Shown here one piece after another: positions 44,781 through 53,180 of a DNA stretch of 64,000 bases. Numbering within the stretch: position 1 is the stretch's first letter; the number at the start of each line of letters is the position of its first letter. The position numbers were made by a program, and so were the translations under genes. This DNA comes from Oceanirhabdus seepicola (GTDB taxonomy: Bacteria > Bacillota > Clostridia > Clostridiales > Clostridiaceae), in contig NZ_JAGSOJ010000003.1 in the NCBI RefSeq assembly GCF_023684385.1, forward strand, positions 124,001 to 188,000. The letters are read 5' to 3'. The notes below the pieces were generated by a model. The model saw only the letters and a program-made list of their open reading frames with translations, was not told the DNA's origin and ran no database searches.

Positions 44781-44811
44781 CTGAGGGGGATTGTAAATCA
44801 ATTCCCCTCAG
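44781..44811 (+). terminator. Hairpin, possible terminator
   Basis: CTGAGGGGGATTG/CAATTCCCCTCAG, a strong stem but without a clear T run. Confidence 0.55.
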
Positions 44812-44814
44812 AGT

Positions 44815-44886
44815 GTTTAATAAGCCCAACCTCGGCGTCACTAAGGCTCTCTGCGCTGCTGGAGTACATAATTTGCACACTTTGAA
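44815..44886 (-). repeat. MITE-like repeat, inverted truncated copy e
   Basis: Read on the minus strand it gives GTACTCCAGCAGCGCAGAGA, then GCCTTAGTGACGCCGAGGTT and GGGCTTATTAAACAC, the right half of the element at 6969. The left half has decayed. Confidence 0.7.
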
Positions 44887-44989
44887 ATTCTAAAGACTGA
44901 AAACAGAGTAAAAGTAAATATAAATAATAAATCTGCATATAAATTAACATAGAAGTTTTTTATTATTTTTAAATATAGGAGACGTAGCT

Positions 44990-46105
44990 ATGAGGGAAAA
45001 GCATAGTATATATTTTCTTATTGCAGAATTCGAGAATAGTTTTAAAATTATAAAATCATTAAATTTAAGGGATAAAATTAAAAATTATATAATCGATGAA
45101 GAATTCGATAGAGAATTGGATAACTTTTGTAATAATAAAAATCACATACAAAGAATTATTAGATTTATGAAATACTATTACAGGAAAAAAATTATAAATG
45201 AAAAGAGAATTAAATCATGGCTATTAAATTTGTTTTCAGCTAATAATTTTTATGGACAATATTGTGAACTAATGGCATATGTTTGGATGTTTGAAATGGA
45301 AATCAAATTTACCCCTCAAGTAATGGTAAATAGTAATGAATTGCTTAATAAAGAAAATATTGAATTGGATGGATGTATTGTTAAAAAAGAGATTTATTTT
45401 GATATAAAAGCTTTTGGTATACAATTTTATGCAAGAGAAATATTTAGAAGGAAATTACAAGAACATTTCAAAGGAAAGATTATTTATATAGAAGGATTAA
45501 GAGATTCAAGTTATAAGGATATTTCAAAATATGCATTTGATGCAATGAAAGAGATTGTGACTTGTCTTGAAAAAAATCAATCTTATTATATAGAAGGATT
45601 ACGATGGAATATAAAGATACTTGATATTGGGAAATATAATATAAATCTTATCAAGAAAAGGCAACAAAAAGAATTTAATCCATACAGATTTGCTAGAGAA
45701 AATAAGTTTTTTTGCATTAGAAAAGCTTCACAGTTTACAATTAATAAACCTTTCATATTAATTTGTTCATTCTCTGATTCTTTCAATAATTTTTATGACA
45801 AGGGAAATTTAAAGAATACAAATACAGCTCTCAGATCATTAGCAAGAAGAACATTTATGGAATTGAATAAATGTAATAAGAAAGCTATACGATTCGATGG
45901 AAGATTAGAACAAAATCTTTTGATAAAGGATGTTGTTAAATATATTTCAGCAGTAATGTTTATTAATTTCAATAGTGGAATGAGTAGGATATTTTTAAAT
46001 CCATATGGACAAAATAAAATTAAAAAAAGTGAAATATTTGAAATAATTCGTGGGAAAATATGGAGTGATTGTGAAGTGGATGACTTCGAATATGATATTT
46101 ATTAG
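44990..46105 (+). CDS. Uncharacterised protein with PD-(D/E)XK-like signature
   Basis: 371 residues of no recognised family. Residues Glu93 (QYCELMAYVW), Asp127 (IELDGCIV) and Asp138-Ile-Lys140 (IYFDIKAFG) have the order and strand context of a PD-(D/E)XK nuclease active site. The rest is basic and helical. No methyltransferase or other defence gene is adjacent. A DNA-cleaving function is inference only. The gene is more AT-rich than its neighbours and follows a decayed repeat, which fits horizontal acquisition. Confidence 0.65.
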   Translation: MREKHSIYFLIAEFENSFKIIKSLNLRDKIKNYIIDEEFDRELDNFCNNKNHIQRIIRFMKYYYRKKIINEKRIKSWLLNLFSANNFYGQYCELMAYVWMFEMEIKFTPQVMVNSNELLNKENIELDGCIVKKEIYFDIKAFGIQFYAREIFRRKLQEHFKGKIIYIEGLRDSSYKDISKYAFDAMKEIVTCLEKNQSYYIEGLRWNIKILDIGKYNINLIKKRQQKEFNPYRFARENKFFCIRKASQFTINKPFILICSFSDSFNNFYDKGNLKNTNTALRSLARRTFMELNKCNKKAIRFDGRLEQNLLIKDVVKYISAVMFINFNSGMSRIFLNPYGQNKIKKSEIFEIIRGKIWSDCEVDDFEYDIY

Positions 46106-46114
46106 TAATTTTAT

Positions 46115-46142
46115 TTGATATTCTATACTTCTGTGGTAAAAT
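46115..46142 (+). promoter_or_regulatory. Promoter of the S1-domain gene
   Basis: TTGATA, 16 bp, TAAAAT. The leader repeat element starts 19 bp downstream. Confidence 0.55.
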
Positions 46143-46160
46143 ATATAGAGTTAACTTAAG

Positions 46161-46225
46161 GCGTATGAAAATAAATAACAAGTCAAAGATATACACCATA
46201 GACCTATGATTAGTTATTTATTTGA
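46161..46225 (+). repeat. Leader inverted-repeat element, copy 4
   Basis: GCGTATGAAAATAAATAACA then AGTCAAAGATATACACC and a right arm ATTAGTTATTTATTTGA. The arms pair as in the full copy at 21405. Located between the promoter and the ribosome site of the next gene. Confidence 0.7.
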
Positions 46226-46251
46226 TAGCCGGAATACAAAGGTGGAGAAAT

Positions 46252-47085
46252 ATGATAAAAGTTGGAACGTATCAAGAGTTAGAGATAAAAAGAATAGTTG
46301 AACACGGCGCATATATTGGGGTAAAAGAGCATGATGAAGATGATATCTTTCTTCCTACAAAGCAAATTCCTAAAGGTGCAGATATTGGTGACGTAATCGA
46401 AGTTTTCATTTATAGAGATTCAAAAGACAGATTAATAGCAACAAGAAAGAAACCTTATGCTCAGCTTGGCGGTGTTGGTTATCTTGAAGTTATAGATAAC
46501 GCTACGATAGGAGCATTTGTTGATTGGGGTCTTGAAAAAGATCTTTTAGTTCCTTTTAAACAACAATATTATAAATTAAGAAAAGGACAAAGCTACTTAT
46601 TTGGAATATATGAAGATAAATCAGGTAGACTTTGTGGTACAACTTCAGTATATGAATACTTAAGCGATGAGTCGCCATATGAGACTGGTGACTATGTTAA
46701 TGGTGTAGTTTATAAGATAAAAGAAGAGGTAGGAGTATTTGTAGCTGTTGATAATAAATACAGAGGACTTATCCCAGAAAGTGAGCTTTACAAAGAGGTA
46801 TATCCAGGAGATGAAATAAAGGCAAGAGTAATCAGAAGAAGATACGATGGTAAGCTAGACCTTTCCATGAGAAGAGAGGTTGAAGTTCAAATAGGAGATG
46901 ATGCTAAGTTAATTTTAGCTAGATTAGAAAACAATGAAGGTTTCCTACCATTACATGATAAGAGTAAGCCTGATGAAATAAAAGCTGAATTCAATATGAG
47001 TAAGAACGCATTTAAAAGGGCTATAGGAAGTTTATATAAAGCGAAAAAAATCACAATCGATAGTGATGGTATAAGATTAGTGTAA
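46252..47085 (+). CDS. S1 RNA-binding domain protein (CvfB family)
   Basis: 277 residues: three S1-like OB domains (~5-60, ~68-130, ~145-210; RVIRRRYDGKLDLSMRREVE) and a C-terminal winged helix (MSKNAFKRAIGSLYKAKKI). In Firmicutes CvfB-type proteins affect virulence-factor and metabolic gene expression through RNA binding. Start at ATG 46252 behind AAGGTGGAG; the earlier in-frame start lies in the repeat. metG follows after its T-box. Confidence 0.9.
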   Translation: MIKVGTYQELEIKRIVEHGAYIGVKEHDEDDIFLPTKQIPKGADIGDVIEVFIYRDSKDRLIATRKKPYAQLGGVGYLEVIDNATIGAFVDWGLEKDLLVPFKQQYYKLRKGQSYLFGIYEDKSGRLCGTTSVYEYLSDESPYETGDYVNGVVYKIKEEVGVFVAVDNKYRGLIPESELYKEVYPGDEIKARVIRRRYDGKLDLSMRREVEVQIGDDAKLILARLENNEGFLPLHDKSKPDEIKAEFNMSKNAFKRAIGSLYKAKKITIDSDGIRLV

Positions 47086-47109
47086 TTTAACCAGAACATT
47101 AAGAAATGG

Positions 47110-47138
47110 TTGACATACAAATAATAATATAGTAATAT
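47110..47138 (+). promoter_or_regulatory. Promoter of metG
   Basis: TTGACA (perfect consensus), 17 bp, TAATAT. Confidence 0.8.
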
Positions 47139-47164
47139 TAGTTAAAATGAATGTAAAAGTTATG

Positions 47165-47434
47165 ATAAGAGAAAGTACCTTAAAAAGATATGCACAGAGA
47201 ACTCCAGTATGGTGAAATGGAGAGATGGATTTCTAAGGGAAAATGGTCTTTGAACTGCAGGTCGAAAATGCAAATGCATAAGTAGGCTGAGCCGGGAATT
47301 AATGCACCCGTTATAGTGCTAGAGTATAAGCTATATGCCGTACTTGAAGAGATTGGTATTGTGAGATGTTGATGAATTAGGGTGGTACCGCGAGATATAC
47401 TCTCGTCCCTTTATAGGGATGAGAGTTTTTTTGT
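47165..47434 (+). promoter_or_regulatory. T-box leader, methionine-specific
   Basis: Stem I has the loop-E strand AGTA (47174-47177), the pair CCTTA/TAAGG (47178-47182 with 47234-47238), then GAA-A and the specifier ATG (47243-47245), matching Met. The distal loop CTCCAGTATGGTGAAATGGAG-type hairpin, the T-box AGGGTGGTACCGCG (47379-47392) and the terminator ACTCTCGTCCC/GGGATGAGAGT plus T tract (47399-47434) are all present. Uncharged tRNA-Met would favour antitermination and metG expression. Confidence 0.93.
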
Positions 47435-47513
47435 CGTTAAAAATAACATTTTTAATAACTAAATCTCTTTCTTCATGGCAGAAGCAAATTTAAAAGTGAA
47501 GGGAGAAATTAAA

Positions 47514-49136
47514 ATGAAAGTATTTATTGGAGGCGCTTGGCCTTATGCAAATGGATCACTACATCTTGGACACATAGCAGCATTACTACCAGGAGATGTA
47601 TTAGCAAGATATCATAGATTAAAGGGTGATGATGTACTATATGTGTCAGGCAGCGATTGTCATGGAAGTCCTATCGCACTTAGAGGGAAGAAGGAGAAAA
47701 AATCACCTAAGGAGATAGCAGAGAGATATCATAGTGAATTTAAGAAATCTTTTAATGGACTTGATTTTTCATATGATTATTATGGAGCCACATATGATAA
47801 GGAACACTCAAATGAGGTAAAGAGATTACTAACTATCATTAAAGAGAATGGTTATATATATGAAAAGGAAAGTGAACAATTTTATTGTAAAAGTTGCGAT
47901 GAGTTTCTTGCAGATAGATTTATAGAAGGAGAGTGTCCTCAGTGTGGATTAACTGCTAGAGGAGATCAATGTGATTATTGTTCAAAGTTGTTAGCACCTA
48001 CAGAGTTAATAAATCCAGTATGTAAAAATTGCGGTGAGAGTCCAATATTAAGAAAAACAAAGCACTTATATTTTAAATTATCAGCTTTTCAAGAGGATAT
48101 TGAGAAATTAGTTAAGGATAATAAAAATATATGGAGAGAAAATGCAGTTAATCAAACATTATCATATTTGAATGAGGGGCTTCATGATAGAGCAGTTACA
48201 AGAGATCTTTCTTGGGGAATAGATGTACCATTTGAAGGATACGAAAAGAAGAAGATATATGTTTGGATAGAGGCAGTTTGTGGATATTTAACTGCATCAT
48301 TAAATGTAAGAGAAGATTGGAGAGAGTTTTGGCAGGAGAATGATGTTAAAAATTACTTCGTTCATGGAAAAGATAATATACCATTTCACACAATAATATT
48401 TCCGTCAATATTGAAGGGGATAAACCAAGAGTTTAAACTTCCTGAGAGGGTTATATCCAGCGAATATCTTACAATTGAAGGGAAAAAACTTTCCACCAGT
48501 AGAAATTGGGCCATTTGGGTAGATGATTTTATAAAAAGATACAATAGTGACTCATTGAGATACTATTTGCTAGCTAATGGACCTGAAAGAAGAGATTCAG
48601 ATTTTTCTTGGAATGACTTTGTGAATCGTCACAATGGTGAACTCCTTGGGGCATTTGGAAACTTAGTTAACAGAACACTTTTATATATTGAAAAATCCTT
48701 TGATAATATTATACCTAGTGGTAAGGTTAATGAAGAAATTAGGCAATTAACAGTAGATGTCTTCAAGAGAGTAGGAGAAAAAATTGAAAATGGAGAGTTC
48801 AAAAAATGTGTTGAGGAGATATTCAATTATGTAAGATATGGAAATAAGTACTTTGATACAGAAACACCTTGGATTACTTTCAAAGAGGACAGAGAAAAAT
48901 GCAATAATTCAATTCATAATATTGTTTATATTATAGCTAATCTGTCAATTCTCCTTGAACCTTTTTTACCTAAAAGCTCTAAAGAAATAAGAAGAGAATT
49001 AGGTATAGATATTATCAATTGGGGCGAGATTAATATTGATGGTTTAAATAAGTTGAATGGTGTTAATAAACTATTTGATAGAATCGATAAAAAAGTAATA
49101 GAAGAAGAGTTAAAAAGATTAAATGGAGAAAATTAG
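47514..49136 (+). CDS. metG: Methionyl-tRNA synthetase
   Basis: Charges tRNA-Met. 540 residues. Class I motifs: HLGH in ANGSLHLGHIAALLP (~16) and KLSTS (~325) in place of KMSKS. A zinc-binding insertion carries four CxxC knuckles (CKSC, CPQC, CDYC, CKNC; ~128-180), as in the E. coli/archaeal type. There is no C-terminal tRNA-binding (EMAP-like) domain found in the ~650-residue Bacillus-type enzyme, so the host may have another MetRS. Start at ATG 47514 behind AAGGGAG. Controlled by the T-box upstream. Confidence 0.95.
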   Translation: MKVFIGGAWPYANGSLHLGHIAALLPGDVLARYHRLKGDDVLYVSGSDCHGSPIALRGKKEKKSPKEIAERYHSEFKKSFNGLDFSYDYYGATYDKEHSNEVKRLLTIIKENGYIYEKESEQFYCKSCDEFLADRFIEGECPQCGLTARGDQCDYCSKLLAPTELINPVCKNCGESPILRKTKHLYFKLSAFQEDIEKLVKDNKNIWRENAVNQTLSYLNEGLHDRAVTRDLSWGIDVPFEGYEKKKIYVWIEAVCGYLTASLNVREDWREFWQENDVKNYFVHGKDNIPFHTIIFPSILKGINQEFKLPERVISSEYLTIEGKKLSTSRNWAIWVDDFIKRYNSDSLRYYLLANGPERRDSDFSWNDFVNRHNGELLGAFGNLVNRTLLYIEKSFDNIIPSGKVNEEIRQLTVDVFKRVGEKIENGEFKKCVEEIFNYVRYGNKYFDTETPWITFKEDREKCNNSIHNIVYIIANLSILLEPFLPKSSKEIRRELGIDIINWGEINIDGLNKLNGVNKLFDRIDKKVIEEELKRLNGEN

Positions 49137-49233
49137 ATTTTTTAGACCTTATATTATAATTCTAAAAAAATGGTATAATCTTATATATAATAAATACTAA
49201 TTAATAAAAAAATATGAAACTGAAGGTGATTGA

Positions 49234-49614
49234 ATGATTTATGAATTAATAGAATACCCTAAATGTACAACATGTAGAAATGCTAAAAAATGGTTGGAAG
49301 AAAATAAAATTAGCTATGAAGACAGACATATTGTTGAAAACAATCCAACAGAAAAGGAATTAGAAATTTATATAAAAAAAAGTGGATTACCAATTAAGAG
49401 GTTTTTTAATACAACAGGAATGGCGTATAGGGAAGGGAATTTGAAAAATAAGCTTTCAAATATGGATGATGAAGAGAAAATAAAGCTTCTCTCAACTAAT
49501 GGAATGTTAGTAAAGAGACCACTTTTAGTGGGAGAAGATTTTGTTCTTGTAGGGTTTAAAGTTGATGAATGGAAAGACAAATTACTTAATAAAAATACAG
49601 ATGAAGATGAGTAG
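49234..49614 (+). CDS. ArsC/Spx family thioredoxin-fold protein
   Basis: 126 residues. N-terminal redox motif CTTCRNA (Cys11, Cys14) and the ArsC-family segment LVKRPLLV (~90). Resembles YffB/Spx-like members rather than classical arsenate reductase; a thiol-redox role or regulator of RNA polymerase is possible. GAAGGTGA precedes the ATG. Monocistronic. Confidence 0.88.
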   Translation: MIYELIEYPKCTTCRNAKKWLEENKISYEDRHIVENNPTEKELEIYIKKSGLPIKRFFNTTGMAYREGNLKNKLSNMDDEEKIKLLSTNGMLVKRPLLVGEDFVLVGFKVDEWKDKLLNKNTDEDE

Positions 49615-49619
49615 ATAAA

Positions 49620-49639
49620 TTAGTTTTATTTGAACTTGC
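49620..49639 (+). repeat. Leader inverted-repeat element, possible right-end remnant
   Basis: TTAGTTTTATTTGAACTTGC resembles the right end of the copy at 42709, but no left arm remains. Confidence 0.3.
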
Positions 49640-49644
49640 CTTAA

Positions 49645-49676
49645 ATGAGAAGAAGGCTACCTTCTTCTCATATTTT
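49645..49676. terminator. Hairpin terminator between convergent genes
   Basis: ATGAGAAGAAGG/CCTTCTTCTCAT, then ATTTTA. Confidence 0.8.
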
Positions 49677-49718
49677 AGGATAAACTAAAAGTAGAAATTA
49701 AAAATATTCAAGTAAATA

Positions 49719-49997
49719 TTAATCTGATAAGTGATTTGTTTCAGTAGTCAATTCTGGAGAAGGTATACTGTTTTTTTTATACTCTTTTAAAAGTGATTTA
49801 TATGTTGAAAATGGAGCTGGTAAGAATGGAAAGTAAGGCATCAAACCACCGTATTCAACTGAACCACCAAGTTTTGCAATCTTTGAAGCACCTGGACGAG
49901 TCATATAAAAATTATGATTTAGCAGCTCTATAGGAATCATACGATAATTCTCATTATTTAGAGATATATCATCTTGTTTAAATCTAAATATATTCAT
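49719..49997 (-). CDS. Hypothetical protein
   Basis: 92 residues, no TM or signal, containing PYFPFLPAPFSTYKSLL. AGGAGATC lies 6 nt before the ATG. Monocistronic between convergent and divergent neighbours. Family not recognised. Confidence 0.6.
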   Translation of the reverse strand: MNIFRFKQDDISLNNENYRMIPIELLNHNFYMTRPGASKIAKLGGSVEYGGLMPYFPFLPAPFSTYKSLLKEYKKNSIPSPELTTETNHLSD

Positions 49998-50127
49998 TAG
50001 GATCTCCTAAAATTATTCTCTACAATAATATATATATAATTAAATAGTTTTGTTAATGTAATAAACAAACAAATATGATAAAATGTACATATGAAATTTA
50101 TGATGTTAATGAGAGAAGGGGATAAGA

Positions 50128-50739
50128 ATGGAGCTTACTGTTGAAAAAGCAAGAGAACTATTAGAAGAAGGGAGCATTTTAAATCCAGGACAATGGGTGG
50201 AACATTGTATAAATGCAGGTTTGGCAGCTAGAAACATTGCAAAAGAGTGTAAGGATTTGGATGAAAATAAGGCACAAGCTTATGCTATGATTCATGATAT
50301 TGGAAGACGAGTTGGTAGAACCGGTATGAGGCATGCTTTAGATGGATATAATTACCTTTCTAAATTAGGATATGAAGGTGCTGCTAGAATATGTTTGACT
50401 CACTCACATCCAACTGGAGATATGATGGATGGTTGCGGAGAATGGGATTGTGATGAAGAAGAAATTAAGTTTGTTAGAGAATTTTTAAATAAAAAAAAGT
50501 TCGATGATTATGATTTATTATGTCAGCTAGCAGATGCATTAGCACTTGACGGTGGATTTTTATTAATTGAAAAGAGATTAGTAGGTGTTTCTATGAGACA
50601 TGGATTTAACGAGTATACTTTAAAAAAATGGAAAAAGATTTTCGAGAATAAAGAGTATTTTGAAAAAAAGATAGGTAAATCCATATATGATGTCTTACCA
50701 GGTGTTAAAGAAAATACCTTTAATTCAGAAAATTACTAA
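50128..50739 (+). CDS. HD-domain phosphohydrolase
   Basis: 203 residues. His and metal ligands in EHCINAG (~31), AMIHDIGRR (HD pair, ~52), LTHSHP (~93) and a late Asp in QLADALA. Metal-dependent phosphohydrolase acting on nucleotides or related compounds; substrate unknown. AGAAGGGGA precedes the ATG. It sits 96 bp before the cysS leader peptide but is not part of that transcript, since a separate promoter lies between. Confidence 0.85.
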   Translation: MELTVEKARELLEEGSILNPGQWVEHCINAGLAARNIAKECKDLDENKAQAYAMIHDIGRRVGRTGMRHALDGYNYLSKLGYEGAARICLTHSHPTGDMMDGCGEWDCDEEEIKFVREFLNKKKFDDYDLLCQLADALALDGGFLLIEKRLVGVSMRHGFNEYTLKKWKKIFENKEYFEKKIGKSIYDVLPGVKENTFNSENY

Positions 50740-50773
50740 TGATTAAAAAATTTATTGAATTTAAATAATAAGG

Positions 50774-50802
50774 TTGAATTATTCATTACTTAGTGTTACA
50801 AT
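50774..50802 (+). promoter_or_regulatory. Promoter of the cysS leader transcript
   Basis: TTGAAT, 17 bp, TACAAT; the leader ATG follows 33 bp after the -10. Confidence 0.6.
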
Positions 50803-50825
50803 AAGTTAAAATATTACATTTGGGA

Positions 50826-50997
50826 GGTCGCATTATGATACTATTAATTACATGTTGTTGCTGTTGTTTAAATCTTAATGAAAATTTAAAACAGTATACA
50901 TGCGGCCAAATAGCTTAGTGAATAATTTTATTATGTAAATTTAAAATCAAATATAAATTTATAAAAAAGGCTGCAATATAATTGTAGCCTTTTTTTG
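50826..50997 (+). promoter_or_regulatory. Cysteine leader-peptide attenuator of cysS
   Basis: Segment 2, TGCGGCC (50901-50907, within the last codons of the leader), pairs with segment 3, GGCTGCA (50969-50975), giving an antiterminator. Segment 3 is also the 5' arm of terminator stem AGGCTGCAAT/ATTGTAGCCT with T tract (50968-50997). GGTCGCAT at 50826 can pair with ATGCGGCC as a protector. A ribosome stalled at the Cys codons leaves segment 2 free, permitting readthrough; one reaching the stop codon covers it, permitting termination. Confidence 0.82.
50835..50918 (+). CDS. Cys-rich leader peptide
   Basis: 27 codons, MILLITCCCCCLNLNENLKQ followed by YTCGQIA, with GGGAGG 7 nt ahead of the ATG. 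Codons 7-11 are five consecutive Cys codons (TGT TGT TGC TGT TGT) and codon 23 is a sixth. Its translation is the sensor of the attenuator upstream of cysS; the peptide itself probably has no function. Confidence 0.85.
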   Translation: MILLITCCCCCLNLNENLKQYTCGQIA

Positions 50998-51024
50998 CTA
51001 TAAAAATTTAAGGGGGATGCAATC

Positions 51025-52410
51025 ATGAGTATAAAATTTTACAACACTTTAGAAAGAAAAAAAGTTGACTTTAAACCATTAAGGGAAAATGAGGTATCAC
51101 TATACACTTGTGGACCAACAGTATACAATTACGCCCATATTGGTAATCTAAGAACATATATTTTTGAAGATATTTTAAAGAAAACATTAGAGTTCAATGG
51201 ATTAAATGTTAAGCATGTTATGAATATCACAGATGTGGGACACCTTGAGTCAGATAGCGATACTGGTGAAGATAAGATGGCATTGGGAGCAAAACGTGAG
51301 GGAAAGACAGTATGGGAAATTGCAAGATTCTACGAAGAAAAATTTTATGAAGATTGTGTTAAATTAAACATCGCTAGACCAACAATATCTTGTAGGGCAA
51401 CAGAGCATATTGATCATATGATAAAATTCATTCAGAAACTGGAAGAGAAGGGATATACCTATGTAGCAAATGGAAATGTTTATTTTTCAATAGATAAATT
51501 TCCTTCTTATACTGAATTTGCTGGTTTAACAATGGAAGGCTTAGAAGCTGGTAAGAGAATAGAGGTAGATGAGGGAAAGAGAAATCCTATGGACTTTGTA
51601 TTATGGTTCACTAATTCAAAGTTTAAAAATCAGATAATGCAATGGGATTCCCCTTGGGGAAGAGGTTTTCCAGGATGGCATCTAGAGTGCTCAACAATGT
51701 CTATGGAATATTTAGGAGAGAGTATAGATATTCATTGTGGTGGGGTGGATCATATCCCTATTCATCATACAAATGAGATTGCCCAATCAGAAGGCGCTAC
51801 AGGACATAAGTGGGTAAATTATTGGATACATGGAGAATTTCTAGTGTTAGATGATGGAAAAATGTCAAAGTCAAAAGGTGAATTTTTAACTGTATCTCTT
51901 TTGGAAGAAAAGGGGTATGAGCCAATTCATTACAGATTTATGTGTTTGTTATCTAGATATAGAAAACAATTAGTATTTAGCTATGGAGCATTAGATAAGG
52001 CGAAACATGAGTACGAATCATTAAAAGAGAAGATCAAGAAAGTATACAAATGTTCCGTTTTAAATGAAGAACAAATAGATAATGATAAAACAGGAAAATA
52101 TGTTGAAAAATTCAGAGAACAGATTAATGAGGATCTAAATACACCTAATGGAATTACTTTGATTTATGAGGTATTGAAGGATAAAGAATTAGAGGCAAAA
52201 GAGAAAATATTTATTATCAATGAGTTTGATAAGGTTTTTTCGCTAGAACTTTTGAATTTTGACAATAATAAAAAACAAAGTGATATTGATGAAGATGAAA
52301 TTCAAAAATTAATAATTGAAAGATCAGAAGCAAGAAAAAATAGGGATTGGGAAAAAGCAGATGAAATAAGAGATAAGCTAGCTGAAATGAATATTGAAAT
52401 TATTGATTAA
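51025..52410 (+). CDS. cysS: Cysteinyl-tRNA synthetase
   Basis: Charges tRNA-Cys. 461 residues, the usual length. Class I motif with zinc ligand CGPTVYNYAHIGNLRTY (~29), GWHLECSTM (~208) and HCGGVDHIPIHHTNE (~232) zinc ligands, KMSKS in DDGKMSKSKGE (~269), and a C-terminal DALR-like helical domain. AAGGGGG precedes the ATG. Expression is predicted to be set by the Cys leader peptide and terminator directly upstream. Confidence 0.96.
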   Translation: MSIKFYNTLERKKVDFKPLRENEVSLYTCGPTVYNYAHIGNLRTYIFEDILKKTLEFNGLNVKHVMNITDVGHLESDSDTGEDKMALGAKREGKTVWEIARFYEEKFYEDCVKLNIARPTISCRATEHIDHMIKFIQKLEEKGYTYVANGNVYFSIDKFPSYTEFAGLTMEGLEAGKRIEVDEGKRNPMDFVLWFTNSKFKNQIMQWDSPWGRGFPGWHLECSTMSMEYLGESIDIHCGGVDHIPIHHTNEIAQSEGATGHKWVNYWIHGEFLVLDDGKMSKSKGEFLTVSLLEEKGYEPIHYRFMCLLSRYRKQLVFSYGALDKAKHEYESLKEKIKKVYKCSVLNEEQIDNDKTGKYVEKFREQINEDLNTPNGITLIYEVLKDKELEAKEKIFIINEFDKVFSLELLNFDNNKKQSDIDEDEIQKLIIERSEARKNRDWEKADEIRDKLAEMNIEIID

Positions 52411-52412
52411 AT

Positions 52413-52455
52413 CCGAACACACTCGTAACTTCAGTCATGAGTGTGTTCGGCAAAT
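52413..52455 (+). terminator. Terminator-like hairpin after cysS
   Basis: CCGAACACACTC/GAGTGTGTTCGG. The loop ACTTCAGTCA resembles the loop of the IS200/IS605-type hairpin at 52693, so the two may share an origin. Confidence 0.65.
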
Positions 52456-52499
52456 ATAATATACATATGTTAAGCAATTACAGGGTATACTATAAATAA

Positions 52500-52720
52500 T
52501 TAATAGGGTTTTGAATCGAGCCTTATACTATCGTCAATTAATCCAATGGGATTATTGATAGTGAAAGTCTTACTGTATTAAAGTGAGTTCCTATATGTTG
52601 TAAATATTATGAGGGGTGTTTAAATTATTAAAACATATTTAAACAATTACGAATGTATTGAGAGTATGGGCGAAGCTTAATGAAGTAAGAACCACGTGAC
52701 TTCAGTCGTGTGAGATTCAG
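52500..52720 (+). mobile_element. Probable IS200/IS605-type remnant (no transposase)
   Basis: An imperfect palindrome near one end (ACTATCGTCAATTAATCC against GGATTATTGATAGT, 52527-52561) and, at the other, GGGCGAAGCTTAATGAAG followed by a small hairpin CACGTGACTTCAGTCGTG and GAGATTCAG. This right-end pattern is like the right end/guide-RNA end of tnpB elements as I remember them. No ORF remains, so it would be a mini-element. Identification is by pattern only. Confidence 0.5.
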
Positions 52721-52760
52721 AATAAAGAAGGAAGTACTTGGACAGTTAAAGAAAACTAAG

Positions 52761-52793
52761 AAAAAATTGGATCAATTATTGGTCCAATTTTTT
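52761..52793 (-). terminator. Terminator of the 2TM-domain gene
   Basis: AAAAATTGGACCAATAATTG/...GATCCAATTTTT on the minus strand; includes the stop codon. Confidence 0.85.
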
Positions 52794-53180
52794 TGCATGT
52801 TCTTTTTCTTGTGTTCTATTCATATTCTCAGAAGAAAATGGATTTGAATAATTAGTTTTTTTATCTTCAACATATCTTTGATTTCTTTTAAGATATTCCA
52901 TTTCTTTTTCTAAATCATTTCTATGGCGTAGTTTTTTAACTGTATCCAGGTAATCGAATACTAAGCCTATTCCCCACGCGATTGCAAGATAGTAGGCCCA
53001 GTTTATTGATTTGTTTCCTATAAAGTCTATCAAGAAAAAGGCACCGTTCACAATGAGGTAAGCATTTCTATGTTCCTTGAAATCTCGCTTGACTTTTAAT
53101 CTCTTCTTTGCTTCAATCATTAAGGAATTATCTTGTGATTCAGTATTATTTAAATTATTATTATCAATTCTTTTGCTCAT
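52776..53180 (-). CDS. 2TM-domain membrane protein
   Basis: 134 residues from the ATG behind GAGGAGGG. The core KEHRNAYLIVNGAFFLIDFI...WAYYLAIAWGIGLVFDYL with two TM helices flanked by charged helices is the bacterial 2TM domain, sometimes fused to histidine kinases or LytTR regulators. Alone its function is unknown. Confidence 0.8.
   Translation of the reverse strand: MSKRIDNNNLNNTESQDNSLMIEAKKRLKVKRDFKEHRNAYLIVNGAFFLIDFIGNKSINWAYYLAIAWGIGLVFDYLDTVKKLRHRNDLEKEMEYLKRNQRYVEDKKTNYSNPFSSENMNRTQEKEHAKKLDQ

Noticed and set aside
47252..47275. TGC in GAACTGC (47252) or the ATG near 47267 as T-box specifier
   Set aside because: The ATG at 47243 is better: it directly follows GAA-A and the CCTTA/TAAGG stem opposite AGTA, the expected specifier-loop geometry.
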